Below are positions 26,998 to 34,674 of a DNA stretch of 59,802 nucleotides, piece after piece (positions within the stretch are counted from its first letter, which is position 1; each line of letters starts with the position of its first letter). Below the pieces are notes generated by a model. It did no database searches and was not told the DNA's origin. It was given only the letters and a program-made list of their open reading frames with translations. The DNA comes from Alitiscatomonas aceti (GTDB taxonomy: Bacteria > Bacillota > Clostridia > Lachnospirales > Lachnospiraceae). Where the stretch lies: positions 1-59,802 of the forward strand of contig NZ_JAOQJF010000019.1 in assembly GCF_025567195.1 (NCBI RefSeq), written 5' to 3'. Position numbers and translations under genes: made by a program.

Positions 26998-27033
26998 GAC
27001 AGACCGGCCGTAAGCCGGGGAAAAGAGGGAGTT

Positions 27034-28191
27034 ATGGGAGAAGCAGCGTTACAGTTAAAGCCGTTGAAGATCGGTCCGCTGACGGCAGAATACCCGGTGA
27101 TCCAGGGCGGCATGGGCGTTGGGATCAGCCTTTCGTCCCTGGCGGGGGCTGTGGCAAAGGCCGGAGGGATCGGGATCATTTCCACGGCCCAGATCGGCTT
27201 TAAGGATCCGGATTTTTCTAAGGATCCCATGGGAGCCAATCTGAGAGCCATCCATGAGGAGCTTAAAAAAGCCAGGAAGACCGCCCCGGATGGGATCCTG
27301 GGCTTTAATATCATGGTAGCTACGAAGGAGTACGCCCGGTATGTGAAGGAGGCCGTGAAGGCTGGAGCGGATGTGATCATCTCCGGCGCGGGGCTTCCGG
27401 TGGATCTGCCCAGATATGTGAAGGAGACTGCAGAGGAAATGGGGGAAGAGTGTCTTCGCCGTCCCATGCTGGCTCCCATTGTTTCCTCCATCAAGTCGGC
27501 GTCGGTGATCTGCAAGATGTGGGACCGGAAGCATAAAATGGCTCCAGACTTTGTGGTGGTGGAGGGGCCATGTGCCGGAGGCCACCTGGGATTTTCCAGG
27601 GAAGAGCTTTCTGAATATGAAGTTGACACTCAGTGCGTGTCAAAAACGTATAAAAGAGAGAAGTATGAAACGGAGATCCGCGGCATCATCGGCGTGGTGA
27701 AGGAGTTTGCCGGAAAGTATAAAAAGGAGATCCCGGTGGTGATGGCCGGAGGGATCTTTGACCATGAGGACGTGCTGCGCCAGCTCCGTCTGGGGGCCGA
27801 CGGCGTCCAGGTGGCGACCCGTTTCGTGACCACAGAGGAATGTGACGCGGATCCTGCCTATAAGCAGGCGTATCTGGATGCGGAGGAAAAGGACATCGTG
27901 ATCGTAAAGAGTCCGGTGGGAATGCCTGGAAGGGCCATACGGAACCGGTTCCTGGAAAGGGTCCAGGAGGGAAGGATCCCGGTGAAGGGGTGCTTCCGGT
28001 GCCTGGAGCACTGCAATCCGGCGGAGACCCCGTACTGCATCACCCGGGCGCTCATCCATGCTGCTGAGGGAAATATAGAGGAAGCCCTGCTGTTCTGCGG
28101 AAGCAACGCGTACCGGTGCAAGAGGATCGAGACTGTGCCGGAGGTAATGCGGAAGCTCTGCGGCGTGGAGCCGGAGGAGGAAAGCGAATAA
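27034..28191 (+). CDS. FabK-like NAD(P)H-dependent flavin oxidoreductase with Cys-rich C-terminus
   Basis: A 385-residue member of the nitronate monooxygenase/FabK fold, 36 bases behind accDA and ended by the operon terminator. FMN-fold features are YPVIQGGMGVGISLSSLAGA, VEGPCAGGHLGF and IPVVMAGGIFDHEDVLRQL. It is about 80 residues longer than FabK. The C-terminal extension has at least six cysteines (GCFRCLEHCNP, PYCITRAL, FCGSNAYRCK), which could bind iron-sulfur or zinc. It may be an alternative enoyl reductase or a nitronate monooxygenase. The start has a GAGGGAG site 2-3 bases upstream. Confidence 0.8.
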   Translation: MGEAALQLKPLKIGPLTAEYPVIQGGMGVGISLSSLAGAVAKAGGIGIISTAQIGFKDPDFSKDPMGANLRAIHEELKKARKTAPDGILGFNIMVATKEYARYVKEAVKAGADVIISGAGLPVDLPRYVKETAEEMGEECLRRPMLAPIVSSIKSASVICKMWDRKHKMAPDFVVVEGPCAGGHLGFSREELSEYEVDTQCVSKTYKREKYETEIRGIIGVVKEFAGKYKKEIPVVMAGGIFDHEDVLRQLRLGADGVQVATRFVTTEECDADPAYKQAYLDAEEKDIVIVKSPVGMPGRAIRNRFLERVQEGRIPVKGCFRCLEHCNPAETPYCITRALIHAAEGNIEEALLFCGSNAYRCKRIETVPEVMRKLCGVEPEEESE

Positions 28192-28236
28192 ATCCCGCCC
28201 TTCTGTCATAAAATCTGGCAGAAGGGTGGGATTTTT
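28191..28236 (+). terminator. terminator of the fab operon, overlapping the spmA ribosome site
   Basis: AATCCCGCCCTTCTG (28191-28205) pairs with CAGAAGGGTGGGATT (about 28219-28233), followed by T residues. It begins in the stop codon of the FabK-like gene. Its 3' arm supplies the only purine-rich site (GAAGGGTGGG) upstream of spmA. Confidence 0.85.
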
Positions 28237-28238
28237 AT

Positions 28239-28844
28239 ATGTTAAATTATCTGTGGGCCGGGATGATGGCCCTGGGAATCCTGTGGGGAGCGTTCCATGG
28301 AAATCTGGCCCAGGTGACCAATGGAGCGCTGGATTCGGCCAGAGAGGCGGTGACCCTGTGCTTAACGATGCTGGGGATCATGTCCTTCTGGTGCGGGATC
28401 CTTAAGGTCGGGGAAGAGGCCGGGCTCATCGAGGCGCTGACAAAAAAGATGAGGCCGGTGATCAGGCTTTTATTTCCGGATATGCCGGAGGACCATCCGG
28501 CGGCGGCCCATATCTCCACCAATATGATCGCCAATATGCTGGGCCTGGGCTGGGCGGCGACTCCCGCCGGGCTAAAGGCCATGGAGGAACTGGAAGCTTT
28601 GGAGGAGGAGCGGAGAAGGCAGAAAAAGCCGGGGGCCTTCGGAAGGGGAACGGCCAGTAATGAAATGTGTACATTTCTGATCGTCAATATCTCGTCCCTT
28701 CAGCTGATCCCCATTAATATGATCGCCTACCGGAGCCAGTACGGCAGCGTGAGCCCGTCTGCCATCGTGGGCCCGGCGCTGGCGGCGACGGCGGTGAGCA
28801 CTCTGACAGGGGTGGCGTACTGTCTTCTGAAACGGAGGAGGTGA
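28239..28844 (+). CDS. spmA: spore maturation protein A
   Basis: A 201-residue membrane protein of the nucleoside-recognition/SpmA family, which in Bacillus acts with SpmB in dehydration of the spore core. Recognisable from WAGMMALGILWGAFHGN, the helix with GIMSFWCGILKVGEEAGL, and HISTNMIANMLGLGWAATP. The start at 28239 relies on a ribosome site buried in the terminator stem; a later ATG at 28260 or 28263 is possible. The gene ends in GGAGGAGGTGAGGAG, a strong ribosome-site-like sequence with no start codon after it, as if spmB had once followed. Confidence 0.88.
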   Translation: MLNYLWAGMMALGILWGAFHGNLAQVTNGALDSAREAVTLCLTMLGIMSFWCGILKVGEEAGLIEALTKKMRPVIRLLFPDMPEDHPAAAHISTNMIANMLGLGWAATPAGLKAMEELEALEEERRRQKKPGAFGRGTASNEMCTFLIVNISSLQLIPINMIAYRSQYGSVSPSAIVGPALAATAVSTLTGVAYCLLKRRR

Positions 28845-28877
28845 GGAGATCCTGATACGATTTTATACCGGAGACAC

Positions 28878-28906
28878 TTGACATTTTTCATTTATATATA
28901 TATCAT
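28878..28906 (+). promoter_or_regulatory. strong promoter for a candidate antisense RNA
   Basis: TTGACA (28878-28883), exactly 17 bases, then TATCAT (28901-28906). The predicted start is near 28913. No plausible protein follows; transcription would enter the hairpin at 28944-28980 and run against the 3' end of the small toxin-like gene. Confidence 0.6.
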
Positions 28907-28912
28907 CAATAT

Positions 28913-28990
28913 GAAAACAGCCAATAGTTTCATCTGCAAAAGCGAAACCCCAGAGGAGGTGCTGACTCCGCTGGGGTTTCTCGCTCGTTT
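28913..28990 (+). ncRNA. candidate antitoxin RNA, convergent with the small holin-like gene
   Basis: The span from the expected start of the 28878 promoter to just past the shared hairpin gives an RNA of about 75-80 bases, complementary to the 3' untranslated part of the toxin-like mRNA. The convergent geometry with a shared hairpin resembles Fst-type and TxpA/RatA type I toxin-antitoxin loci. Ends are estimates; the T run on this strand is weak (TTTCTCGCTCGTTT). Confidence 0.4.
28944..28980 (-). terminator. shared terminator hairpin of the toxin-like unit
   Basis: GAAACCCCAG (28944-28953) pairs with CTGGGGTTTC (28971-28980), with an inner GGAG/CTCC stem. On the minus strand it is followed by GCTTTT and lies 45 bases beyond the small gene's stop. 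Confidence 0.65.
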
Positions 28991-29024
28991 CGGTGAGCTG
29001 GTCCGTTCAGGCTGTTACTGTCCG

Positions 29025-29108
29025 TTAGTTTCTATCCAGCCATCTGCATATGTAGTAACTTACTACACTTGCTCCGACAGAAACTAAAAATGAAGCCAAT
29101 AGCTCCAT
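29025..29108 (-). CDS. 27-residue putative holin-like toxin
   Basis: A small ORF: ATG at 29106-29108 to TAA at 29025-29027. It has an excellent ribosome site (GGAGGAGGTGA, 4 bases before the ATG). The peptide begins MELLASFLVSVGASVVSYYI and ends in CRWLDRN: one membrane-spanning helix followed by a short charged tail. This pattern matches my memory of small 'putative holin-like toxin' proteins (Hol_Tox-like) common in clostridia, several of which are type I toxins. A convergent promoter and shared hairpin lie downstream. Its own promoter is uncertain; TATGAT on the minus strand at about 29152-29157 is a possible -10. Confidence 0.55.
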   Translation of the reverse strand: MELLASFLVSVGASVVSYYICRWLDRN

Positions 29109-29205
29109 CTGCTCACCTCCTCCCGCTGGAAAGAGTCGACAGCAAAGATATGGTATCATATAAGGAGAACGATTTATATGGTGTCCGGTATAATTTAAAA
29201 AATAG

Positions 29206-29234
29206 TTGACCTTTCCGGCGGGAGACTTTATGAT
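29206..29234 (+). promoter_or_regulatory. promoter of the ABC importer leader
   Basis: TTGACC (29206-29211), 17-base spacer, TATGAT (29229-29234). It points toward the importer operon that starts 262 bases downstream, with a structured leader in between. Confidence 0.55.
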
Positions 29235-29240
29235 AATACA

Positions 29241-29374
29241 TATGCGCGGCAGAAGCCGCATACCGCACCCAGAAGGATGCAGGCGGCATGGGCCGCGACT
29301 AAAAAACACGCAGATATCAGGTACCAGGAAGGTACAGGGAACAGAAGCTCCCTGATTTTTCTGGTACCTTTTTA
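29241..29374 (+). promoter_or_regulatory. structured leader with attenuator-like terminator, candidate riboswitch
   Basis: The leader holds three stacked structures: a bulged hairpin TATGC..GGC-AGAA-GCCGCATA around 29240-29262, a GCGGC-ATGG-GCCGC hairpin around 29283-29297, and a terminator formed by AGGTACCAG (29319-29327) and CTGGTACCT (29361-29369) with a T run. The terminator encloses a second hairpin (CAGGGA/TCCCTG). A terminator placed between a promoter and the coding region suggests conditional read-through. I cannot match it to a known riboswitch class with confidence. Confidence 0.5.
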
Positions 29375-29390
29375 TTTGCGCGGGCAGCGA

Positions 29391-29421
29391 GCCAAAGTCT
29401 GCGTGTGCACGAGACCTTGGC
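29391..29421 (+). promoter_or_regulatory. long hairpin in the importer 5' leader
   Basis: GCCAAAGTCTGCGTG and CACGAGACCTTGGC form a stem of about 13 pairs with one mismatch and one bulge around a 2-base loop. It lies between the leader terminator and the ribosome site at about 29482. No T run follows, so it is not a terminator; role unknown. Confidence 0.4.
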
Positions 29422-29496
29422 GACTACCGCGATAGCCATGAGAAACTTGCGCAGCGTATTTCTTATGGTTTTGCAGAAAAAGGAGAGGAAACGTAT

Positions 29497-31191
29497 ATGA
29501 GACATCAGAAAAAATGGAGAGTGACAGCCGCCCTTCTGGCGGCGGCGCTGGCGGCCTCCTGTGTGACGGGCTGCTCCGGCGGACAGGAAAACGCAGAAAC
29601 GGCAGGAAATACAGAGGCAGAAGGCAGTAAGGGGACAGAGGGAGCCGGGACGGCGGAAAGCGGAAGCTCCCAGTCCGCAGAGACTGAGACCAGGGATTCG
29701 GTCGTCGTGGTCATGGGCCCCACATCGGAGCCGGAGGCAGGCTTTGACCCGGCATACGGCTGGGGAGCCGGTGAGCACGTCCACGAGCCTCTGATCCAGA
29801 GCACTCTGACGGTGACCACGCCGGACCTTAAGATCGGCTATGATCTGGCGGAGGACGTCCAGGCCAGTGAGGACGGGCTCACCTGGCAGGTGAAGATCCG
29901 GGATGATGTGAGATTTACGGATGGAGAGCCGCTGACCGCAGAGGATGTGGCCTTTACCTATAACACGCTGAAGGATACAAGCTCTGTCAACGATTTTACC
30001 ATGCTGAAGGAGGCCGTTGCGGTGGACGATACCACCGTGGAGTTCCATATGAACCGGCCCTACTCCATCTGGCCTTATACCATGGCCATCACAGGGATCG
30101 TGCCGGAACACGCCTATGGCCCGGATTACGGACAGAAGCCCATTGGCTCCGGACGATATATTTTAAAGCAGTGGGACAAGGGGCAGCAGGTGATCTTTGA
30201 GGCCAATCCGGATTATTACGGGGAAGCTCCGAGGATGAAGAAGGTGACGGTGCTGTTCATGGAGGAGGACGCGGCCTATGCGGCGGCTCTTTCCGGCCAG
30301 GTGGATCTGGCCTACACCTCGGCGGCCTACTCGGACCAGACCATGGACGGCTTTTCGCTGTTTTCCTGTGAGACGGTGGACAACCGGGGCTTTAATCTTC
30401 CGGCTGTGCCGGCCGGGGAGACCGATGAAAACGGAGTTCCCATTGGAAATGATTTCACCAGTGACGTCCGTGTCCGCCGGGCCATTAACCTGGCCATCGA
30501 CCGGCAGGCCATGATCGACCATGTGCTCAACGGCCACGGGACCATTGCGTACAGCGTCTGCGACAAGATGCCCTGGTACAGCAAGGATTCTGAAGCTGCC
30601 TTCGATCCCCAGGAGGCGGAGCGGCTTCTGGATGAAGCCGGATGGAAGACAGGAGCGGACGGGATCCGGGAAAAGGATGGAAAGAAGGCTGGATTCACAA
30701 TGCTTTACTCCGCAGGAGATTCGGTCCGCCAGGCCCTTTCAGAGGATACGGCCAACCAGCTGGCAGCGTTTGGGATCCATGTGACTGTGGAAGGCGTGGG
30801 CTGGGATACGGCCTATGACCGGGCCCAGTCGGAGCCTCTGATGTGGGGATGGGGAGCCCACACGCCCATGGAGCTTTATAATATCTACCACACAAGGCCG
30901 GGCGGGAAGTATGCCCAGTATTCTCCCTATGCCAACGGGGCTGTGGACGCCTATATGGACGAGGCCCTGGCCTGTACGGATCTGGAGGCTTCTTATGAGC
31001 TGTGGAAAAAGGCCCAGTGGGACGGAGAGTCCGGCATTACCCAGGAGGGGGATCTTCCCTGGATCTGGCTGGTGAACATCGATCATCTGTACTGGGTGAA
31101 GGATGGGCTCCAGGTGGCGGAGCAGAAGCTCCATCCCCACGGCCATGGCTGGTCCATCGTAAATAATGTGGACCAGTGGACATGGGAGTAG
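29497..31191 (+). CDS. ABC importer substrate-binding lipoprotein (nickel/peptide family)
   Basis: A 564-residue solute-binding protein of the SBP_bac_5 (DppA/OppA/NikA) family. The N-terminus is a lipoprotein signal with lipobox VTGC near residue 26, followed by a ~40-residue Ser/Glu/Thr/Ala-rich tether. The family core starts near residue 65 (EPEAGFDPAYGWG), with DDVRFTDGEPLTAEDVAFT and GSGRYILKQWDKGQQV. The GWG segment and ordering resemble nickel or metallophore-binding members (NikA/CntA-like) more than general oligopeptide binders, but this is from memory. Start has AGGAGAGG 8 bases upstream. First gene of a five-gene importer. Confidence 0.85.
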   Translation: MRHQKKWRVTAALLAAALAASCVTGCSGGQENAETAGNTEAEGSKGTEGAGTAESGSSQSAETETRDSVVVVMGPTSEPEAGFDPAYGWGAGEHVHEPLIQSTLTVTTPDLKIGYDLAEDVQASEDGLTWQVKIRDDVRFTDGEPLTAEDVAFTYNTLKDTSSVNDFTMLKEAVAVDDTTVEFHMNRPYSIWPYTMAITGIVPEHAYGPDYGQKPIGSGRYILKQWDKGQQVIFEANPDYYGEAPRMKKVTVLFMEEDAAYAAALSGQVDLAYTSAAYSDQTMDGFSLFSCETVDNRGFNLPAVPAGETDENGVPIGNDFTSDVRVRRAINLAIDRQAMIDHVLNGHGTIAYSVCDKMPWYSKDSEAAFDPQEAERLLDEAGWKTGADGIREKDGKKAGFTMLYSAGDSVRQALSEDTANQLAAFGIHVTVEGVGWDTAYDRAQSEPLMWGWGAHTPMELYNIYHTRPGGKYAQYSPYANGAVDAYMDEALACTDLEASYELWKKAQWDGESGITQEGDLPWIWLVNIDHLYWVKDGLQVAEQKLHPHGHGWSIVNNVDQWTWE

Positions 31192-32222
31192 GCCGGAAGG
31201 CGCGCCGGAGCGGAAGGACGGGCTATGGAACTGGAAAAACAGTCTGGGGGCTTCTGGTCTTCCAGACTGCCCGCATGGCCCTTCTGGTGGCCCTGGTGAG
31301 CATCCTGGCCTTTGTCCTTCTTTCTGTTTCTCCGGTGGATCCCCTTCAGACCAATGTGGGCCAGGCGGCCCTTGGAGCCATGAGTCCGGAGCAGGTAGAG
31401 CGGCTTAAGGGATACTGGGGAGTGGACCTGCCTCCGGCAGAGCGGTATCTTTCCTGGGCGGCGGATGTTCTGAGAGGAGATATGGGGACCTCCCTTCTGT
31501 ATCGGAGACCAGTGGCGGAGGTGATCTGGGAAAAGCTTTCCAACTCTCTCTGGCTCCTGGCCTCTTCCTGGCTGCTGTCGGGCCTGCTGGGCTTTACCCT
31601 GGGCGTCCTGGCGGGAAGAAAACGGGGAGGGCTCTGTGACCGGCTGGTGACGGGATATTCTCTCCTGGCGGCCAGTACCCCCGCCTTCTGGACCGCCATG
31701 GTCCTTCTTATGGTCTTTGCCGTTTATTTTAAGTGGTTTCCCATCGGCTTAAGCGTCCCCATCGGCGTAACGGCGGAGGAGATCGCCCTCGGAGACAGGA
31801 TCCGCCATGCGGTCCTGCCGGCAGCGGCCTTAAGTCTTACGGGGATCTCCTCAGTGGCCCTCCATACCAGGGAAAAAATGGTCAGCATCATGGAAAGCGA
31901 CTTTGTGCTGTTTGCCAGGGCCAGAGGAGAGTCGGAAACGTCCATCGTCCTCCGCCACGGCCTCCGGAATGTGCTGATCCCTGCCATGACCTTGCAGTTT
32001 GCATCCATCAGCGAGATCATCGGCGGCTCTGTTCTGGTGGAGCAGGTATTTTCCTATCCGGGACTGGGCCAGGCGGCAGTGACAGCCGGACTGGGAAACG
32101 ACGTGCCCCTTCTTCTGGGGATCACAGTGGTCACGGCGGTACTGGCAGCTTCCGGGAACCTGGCGGCCAGCGTTCTTTATGGAATCGTGGATCCCAGGAT
32201 CCGGAAAGGAGCGGCCCGATGA
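31182..32222 (+). CDS. ABC importer permease 1 (DppB/NikB family)
   Basis: A 346-residue inner-membrane permease. It has an N-terminal membrane segment, the large extracytoplasmic loop with PEQVERLKGYWGVDLPPAERY, five further spans and the EAA-type loop ARGESETSIVLRHGLRN that contacts the ATPases. The start overlaps the binding-protein gene by 10 bases; ATG 31182 or GTG 31176 are the only near candidates and neither has a clear ribosome site, so coupled translation is likely. Ends with an ATGA overlap into permease 2. Confidence 0.88.
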   Translation: MGVGRKARRSGRTGYGTGKTVWGLLVFQTARMALLVALVSILAFVLLSVSPVDPLQTNVGQAALGAMSPEQVERLKGYWGVDLPPAERYLSWAADVLRGDMGTSLLYRRPVAEVIWEKLSNSLWLLASSWLLSGLLGFTLGVLAGRKRGGLCDRLVTGYSLLAASTPAFWTAMVLLMVFAVYFKWFPIGLSVPIGVTAEEIALGDRIRHAVLPAAALSLTGISSVALHTREKMVSIMESDFVLFARARGESETSIVLRHGLRNVLIPAMTLQFASISEIIGGSVLVEQVFSYPGLGQAAVTAGLGNDVPLLLGITVVTAVLAASGNLAASVLYGIVDPRIRKGAAR

Positions 32223-33073
32223 GCGGTATGAAGAAAAGAGAAAACGGGAAGAGGCTGGGGAACCGCCGCCTTTTTTCCATGGGATTGTTTGGGGCGTCGG
32301 TCCTGTTCCTGCTCCTGGTGGCCGTTTTTGGGTATGTATGGCAGGATGCGGCATCGGTCACGGATTTTTCAAGGAAGAACCTTCCTCCCTGTGCCGGATA
32401 TCTGTTCGGCACTGACTGGATGGGGCGGGATATGTTTGTCCGTACTGTGGCGGGCCTTTCCATGAGCATCCGCCTGGGACTTTTAACGGCCGCGGTCAGC
32501 GCGGTCATCGCCTTTCTCCTGGGGCTTTCGGCCGCGGTCCTGGGACGGGCAGTGGACGGGCTTGTGACCCTTCTGATCGATCTGGTCATGGGGATCCCCC
32601 ACATGCTGCTTCTGATCCTGATCTCCTTTGCCTGCGGAAAGGGCTTCTGGGGCGTGACCCTTGGCATCGCACTTACCCACTGGGCGTCTCTGGCCAGGCT
32701 GATCCGCGGGGAGGTGTTCCAGCTCCGGGAGAGTCCGTATATCCGGATCGCCGGGAAGCTGGGAAAGAGCAGGGCTTATCTTGCGTTCCATCATATGGCA
32801 CCGAATCTTCTGCCGCAGTTTATCACCGGGCTGATCCTCATGTTCCCCCATGCCATCCTCCACGAGGCCAGCATCACCTTTCTGGGGTTCGGCCTTTCGC
32901 CGGAGGAACCGGCCATTGGGATCATTTTATCGGAGAGCATGAAATATCTGGCCATGGGAAAATGGTGGCTGGCGCTGTTTCCGGGGCTTCTTCTGACGGC
33001 GGTGGTGCTGATGTTCCATTATGCGGGGCAGACCATATGCCGGATGGCGGCTCCGGGCAGTGTCCATGAGTAA
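32219..33073 (+). CDS. ABC importer permease 2 (DppC/NikC family)
   Basis: A 284-residue permease with one N-terminal span, the conserved GTDWMGRDMFVRTVAG loop typical of DppC/NikC proteins, and the EAA loop (GKLGKSRAYLAFHHMAPN). The start at 32219 overlaps the previous stop by 4 bases and has AAGGAG 8 bases upstream. It pairs with permease 1 to form the channel. Confidence 0.9.
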   Translation: MSGMKKRENGKRLGNRRLFSMGLFGASVLFLLLVAVFGYVWQDAASVTDFSRKNLPPCAGYLFGTDWMGRDMFVRTVAGLSMSIRLGLLTAAVSAVIAFLLGLSAAVLGRAVDGLVTLLIDLVMGIPHMLLLILISFACGKGFWGVTLGIALTHWASLARLIRGEVFQLRESPYIRIAGKLGKSRAYLAFHHMAPNLLPQFITGLILMFPHAILHEASITFLGFGLSPEEPAIGIILSESMKYLAMGKWWLALFPGLLLTAVVLMFHYAGQTICRMAAPGSVHE

Positions 33074-33086
33074 AGAGGAGGAACAT

Positions 33087-33959
33087 ATGGAGAATCACAG
33101 ATCAGAGGAGGAGATCCTCACAGTAAAGGGCCTGTCCGTATCCTTCACCCAGTATGACCGGGGCTTTGGACGGAAGGAGATCCAGGCGGTCACAGACCTG
33201 GATCTGAGGATCCGGAGCGGGGAGATCGTGGCCGTGGTGGGCGCCAGCGGATCAGGAAAGAGCCTGCTGGCCCATGCGGTCATGGGGATCCTTCCATATA
33301 ATGCCTCCATGAGCGGGGAGATCCTGTTTAAAGGAACGCCGTTGACCAGTGGGCGTGTCCGGCGGCTGAGGGGCCATGAGCTGGTCCTGGTGCCCCAGAG
33401 CGTGACGTATCTGGATCCGCTGATGAAGACCGGGCAGCAGCTAACAAAAGGAAGAAAAAATCCGGAAATTCTGGAAAAATGCAAAAATATCCTGAGCTCC
33501 TGTGGACTGGGCCTGGAGGTCATGGACAGGTACCCCTTCCAGCTTTCGGGCGGTATGGCCAGGCGGGTGCTGATCTCCACGGCGGCCATGGAGGACGCAG
33601 AGTTAGTCATTGCCGATGAGCCCACGTCAGGGCTTGATAAGGAAACGGCCATGGGGGTCATGGATCATTTCAGGCAGATGGCAGAGCGGGGGGCCGGTGT
33701 GCTCCTCATCACCCATGATCTGGAGCTGGCGGTCCGGTCGGCGGACCGGGTGACGGTGCTTTACGGAGGCAGGACCGTGGAGGAAACAGAAGCCTCCTCC
33801 TTTCTGGATGAAGGTCTGCTAAAGCATCCGTATACAAAGGCCCTGTGCCGGTCCATGCCGGGGAAATGGCCGTCCGCGGACGCTTTGGAAAACGACCGGG
33901 AGGACGGAATCCCCGGTGAATGGATCCTGGAATATATGAGAAAGGAATATGGACGATGA
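33087..33959 (+). CDS. ABC importer ATPase 1 (DppD/NikD family)
   Basis: A 290-residue ATPase with Walker A VGASGSGKS, signature LSGGMARRVLI, Walker B ELVIADEPTSGLD and switch His in LITHDLELA. A C-terminal extension with HPYTKALCRSMPG is typical of the peptide/nickel family, although the usual Cys cluster there is reduced. The start at 33087 is supported by GAGGAGG 5-6 bases upstream; ATG 33066 would overlap the permease. Overlaps ATPase 2 by 4 bases. Confidence 0.9.
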   Translation: MENHRSEEEILTVKGLSVSFTQYDRGFGRKEIQAVTDLDLRIRSGEIVAVVGASGSGKSLLAHAVMGILPYNASMSGEILFKGTPLTSGRVRRLRGHELVLVPQSVTYLDPLMKTGQQLTKGRKNPEILEKCKNILSSCGLGLEVMDRYPFQLSGGMARRVLISTAAMEDAELVIADEPTSGLDKETAMGVMDHFRQMAERGAGVLLITHDLELAVRSADRVTVLYGGRTVEETEASSFLDEGLLKHPYTKALCRSMPGKWPSADALENDREDGIPGEWILEYMRKEYGR

Positions 33960-34588
33960 AGCTGGAAGCAAGGGATATTTCCTTTAGGTATGGGGAAGGA
34001 GAGAGACAGGTCCTGGCCCACGTGGATCTGACTGTGGAAAGCGGGGAACGGGTGGGGATCATGGCCCCCAGCGGCTTTGGAAAGACTACGCTTTTAAAGA
34101 TCCTGGCCGGATATGAAAGGCCGGAAAGCGGGGAGGTGCTGCTGGACGGGACTCCTCTGGAGCGCTTCCGGGGATATGTTCCGGTCCAGATGATCTGGCA
34201 GCACCCGGAGCTTTCGGTAAACCCGGCCAGACGGCTGAAAACGGTGCTGGCGGAGGGGGACTGGCCGGAGGACGGCGGCGTCATGAGAGGGCGTATAGAA
34301 AAGGAAATGGGGATCCTGGAGGAGTGGAAGGAACGGTATCCGGCAGAGGTATCCGGCGGGGAGCTCCAGCGGTTTAGCATCGCCCGGGCCCTGGGACAGA
34401 GAACGGAGATCCTTCTGGCCGACGAGATCACGGCCATGCTGGATCTGATCACCCAGAGGCAGATCTGGAGCGCCCTTTTAAAGGAGACCCAGAGCCGTGG
34501 GATCTCCCTGGTGGCAGTGAGCCATTCTCAGGAGCTTTTGGAAAAGATCTGCAGCCGGATCCTCCATCTATCCGCAATATCTGGATAA
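33956..34588 (+). CDS. ABC importer ATPase 2 (DppF/NikE family, short)
   Basis: A 210-residue ATPase with Walker A MAPSGFGKTT, signature VSGGELQRFSI and Walker B EILLADEITAML. It is shorter than usual for DppF/NikE because the C-terminal oligopeptide extension is absent. The sequence LADEIT replaces the common LADEPT. The start overlaps ATPase 1 by 4 bases (ATGA). Last gene of the importer; no terminator is visible before the next promoter at 34591. Confidence 0.88.
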   Translation: MKLEARDISFRYGEGERQVLAHVDLTVESGERVGIMAPSGFGKTTLLKILAGYERPESGEVLLDGTPLERFRGYVPVQMIWQHPELSVNPARRLKTVLAEGDWPEDGGVMRGRIEKEMGILEEWKERYPAEVSGGELQRFSIARALGQRTEILLADEITAMLDLITQRQIWSALLKETQSRGISLVAVSHSQELLEKICSRILHLSAISG

Positions 34589-34590
34589 GA

Positions 34591-34619
34591 TTGACAAATT
34601 CTGGCAATTTTATTAAGAT
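34591..34619 (+). promoter_or_regulatory. promoter of the type IV pilus-like operon
   Basis: TTGACA (34591-34596), 17 bases, TAAGAT (34614-34619), 56 bases before the prepilin start. It begins 3 bases after the last importer gene, so the two operons are separately driven. Confidence 0.6.
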
Positions 34620-34674
34620 TAGGGTGCTGACGCGCATTTGACGGCGGGAGAGTACGATCTGGGAGGACAGCAGG

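Noticed and set aside
27034..28191. Calling the second FabK-like gene a true enoyl-ACP reductase
   Set aside because: It is longer than FabK and has a Cys-rich tail; operon position alone is not enough, so it is left as a FabK-like flavin oxidoreductase.
28878..29087. Plus-strand 69-codon open frame downstream of spmA
   Set aside because: It starts inside the -35 hexamer of a promoter, has no ribosome site, and runs over the hairpin and the opposite-strand toxin-like gene.
29241..29380. Assignment of the importer leader to the NiCo (czcD) riboswitch class
   Set aside because: There is a loose resemblance around GCAGGCGGCATGGGCCGC, but the full four-way junction consensus could not be confirmed by eye, so no class is named.
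29317..30111. Minus-strand open frame opposite the importer leader and binding protein
   Set aside because: It runs through the terminator and hairpins of the leader and the start of a clear plus-strand gene; composition is Arg/His/Gly-rich like other shadow frames.
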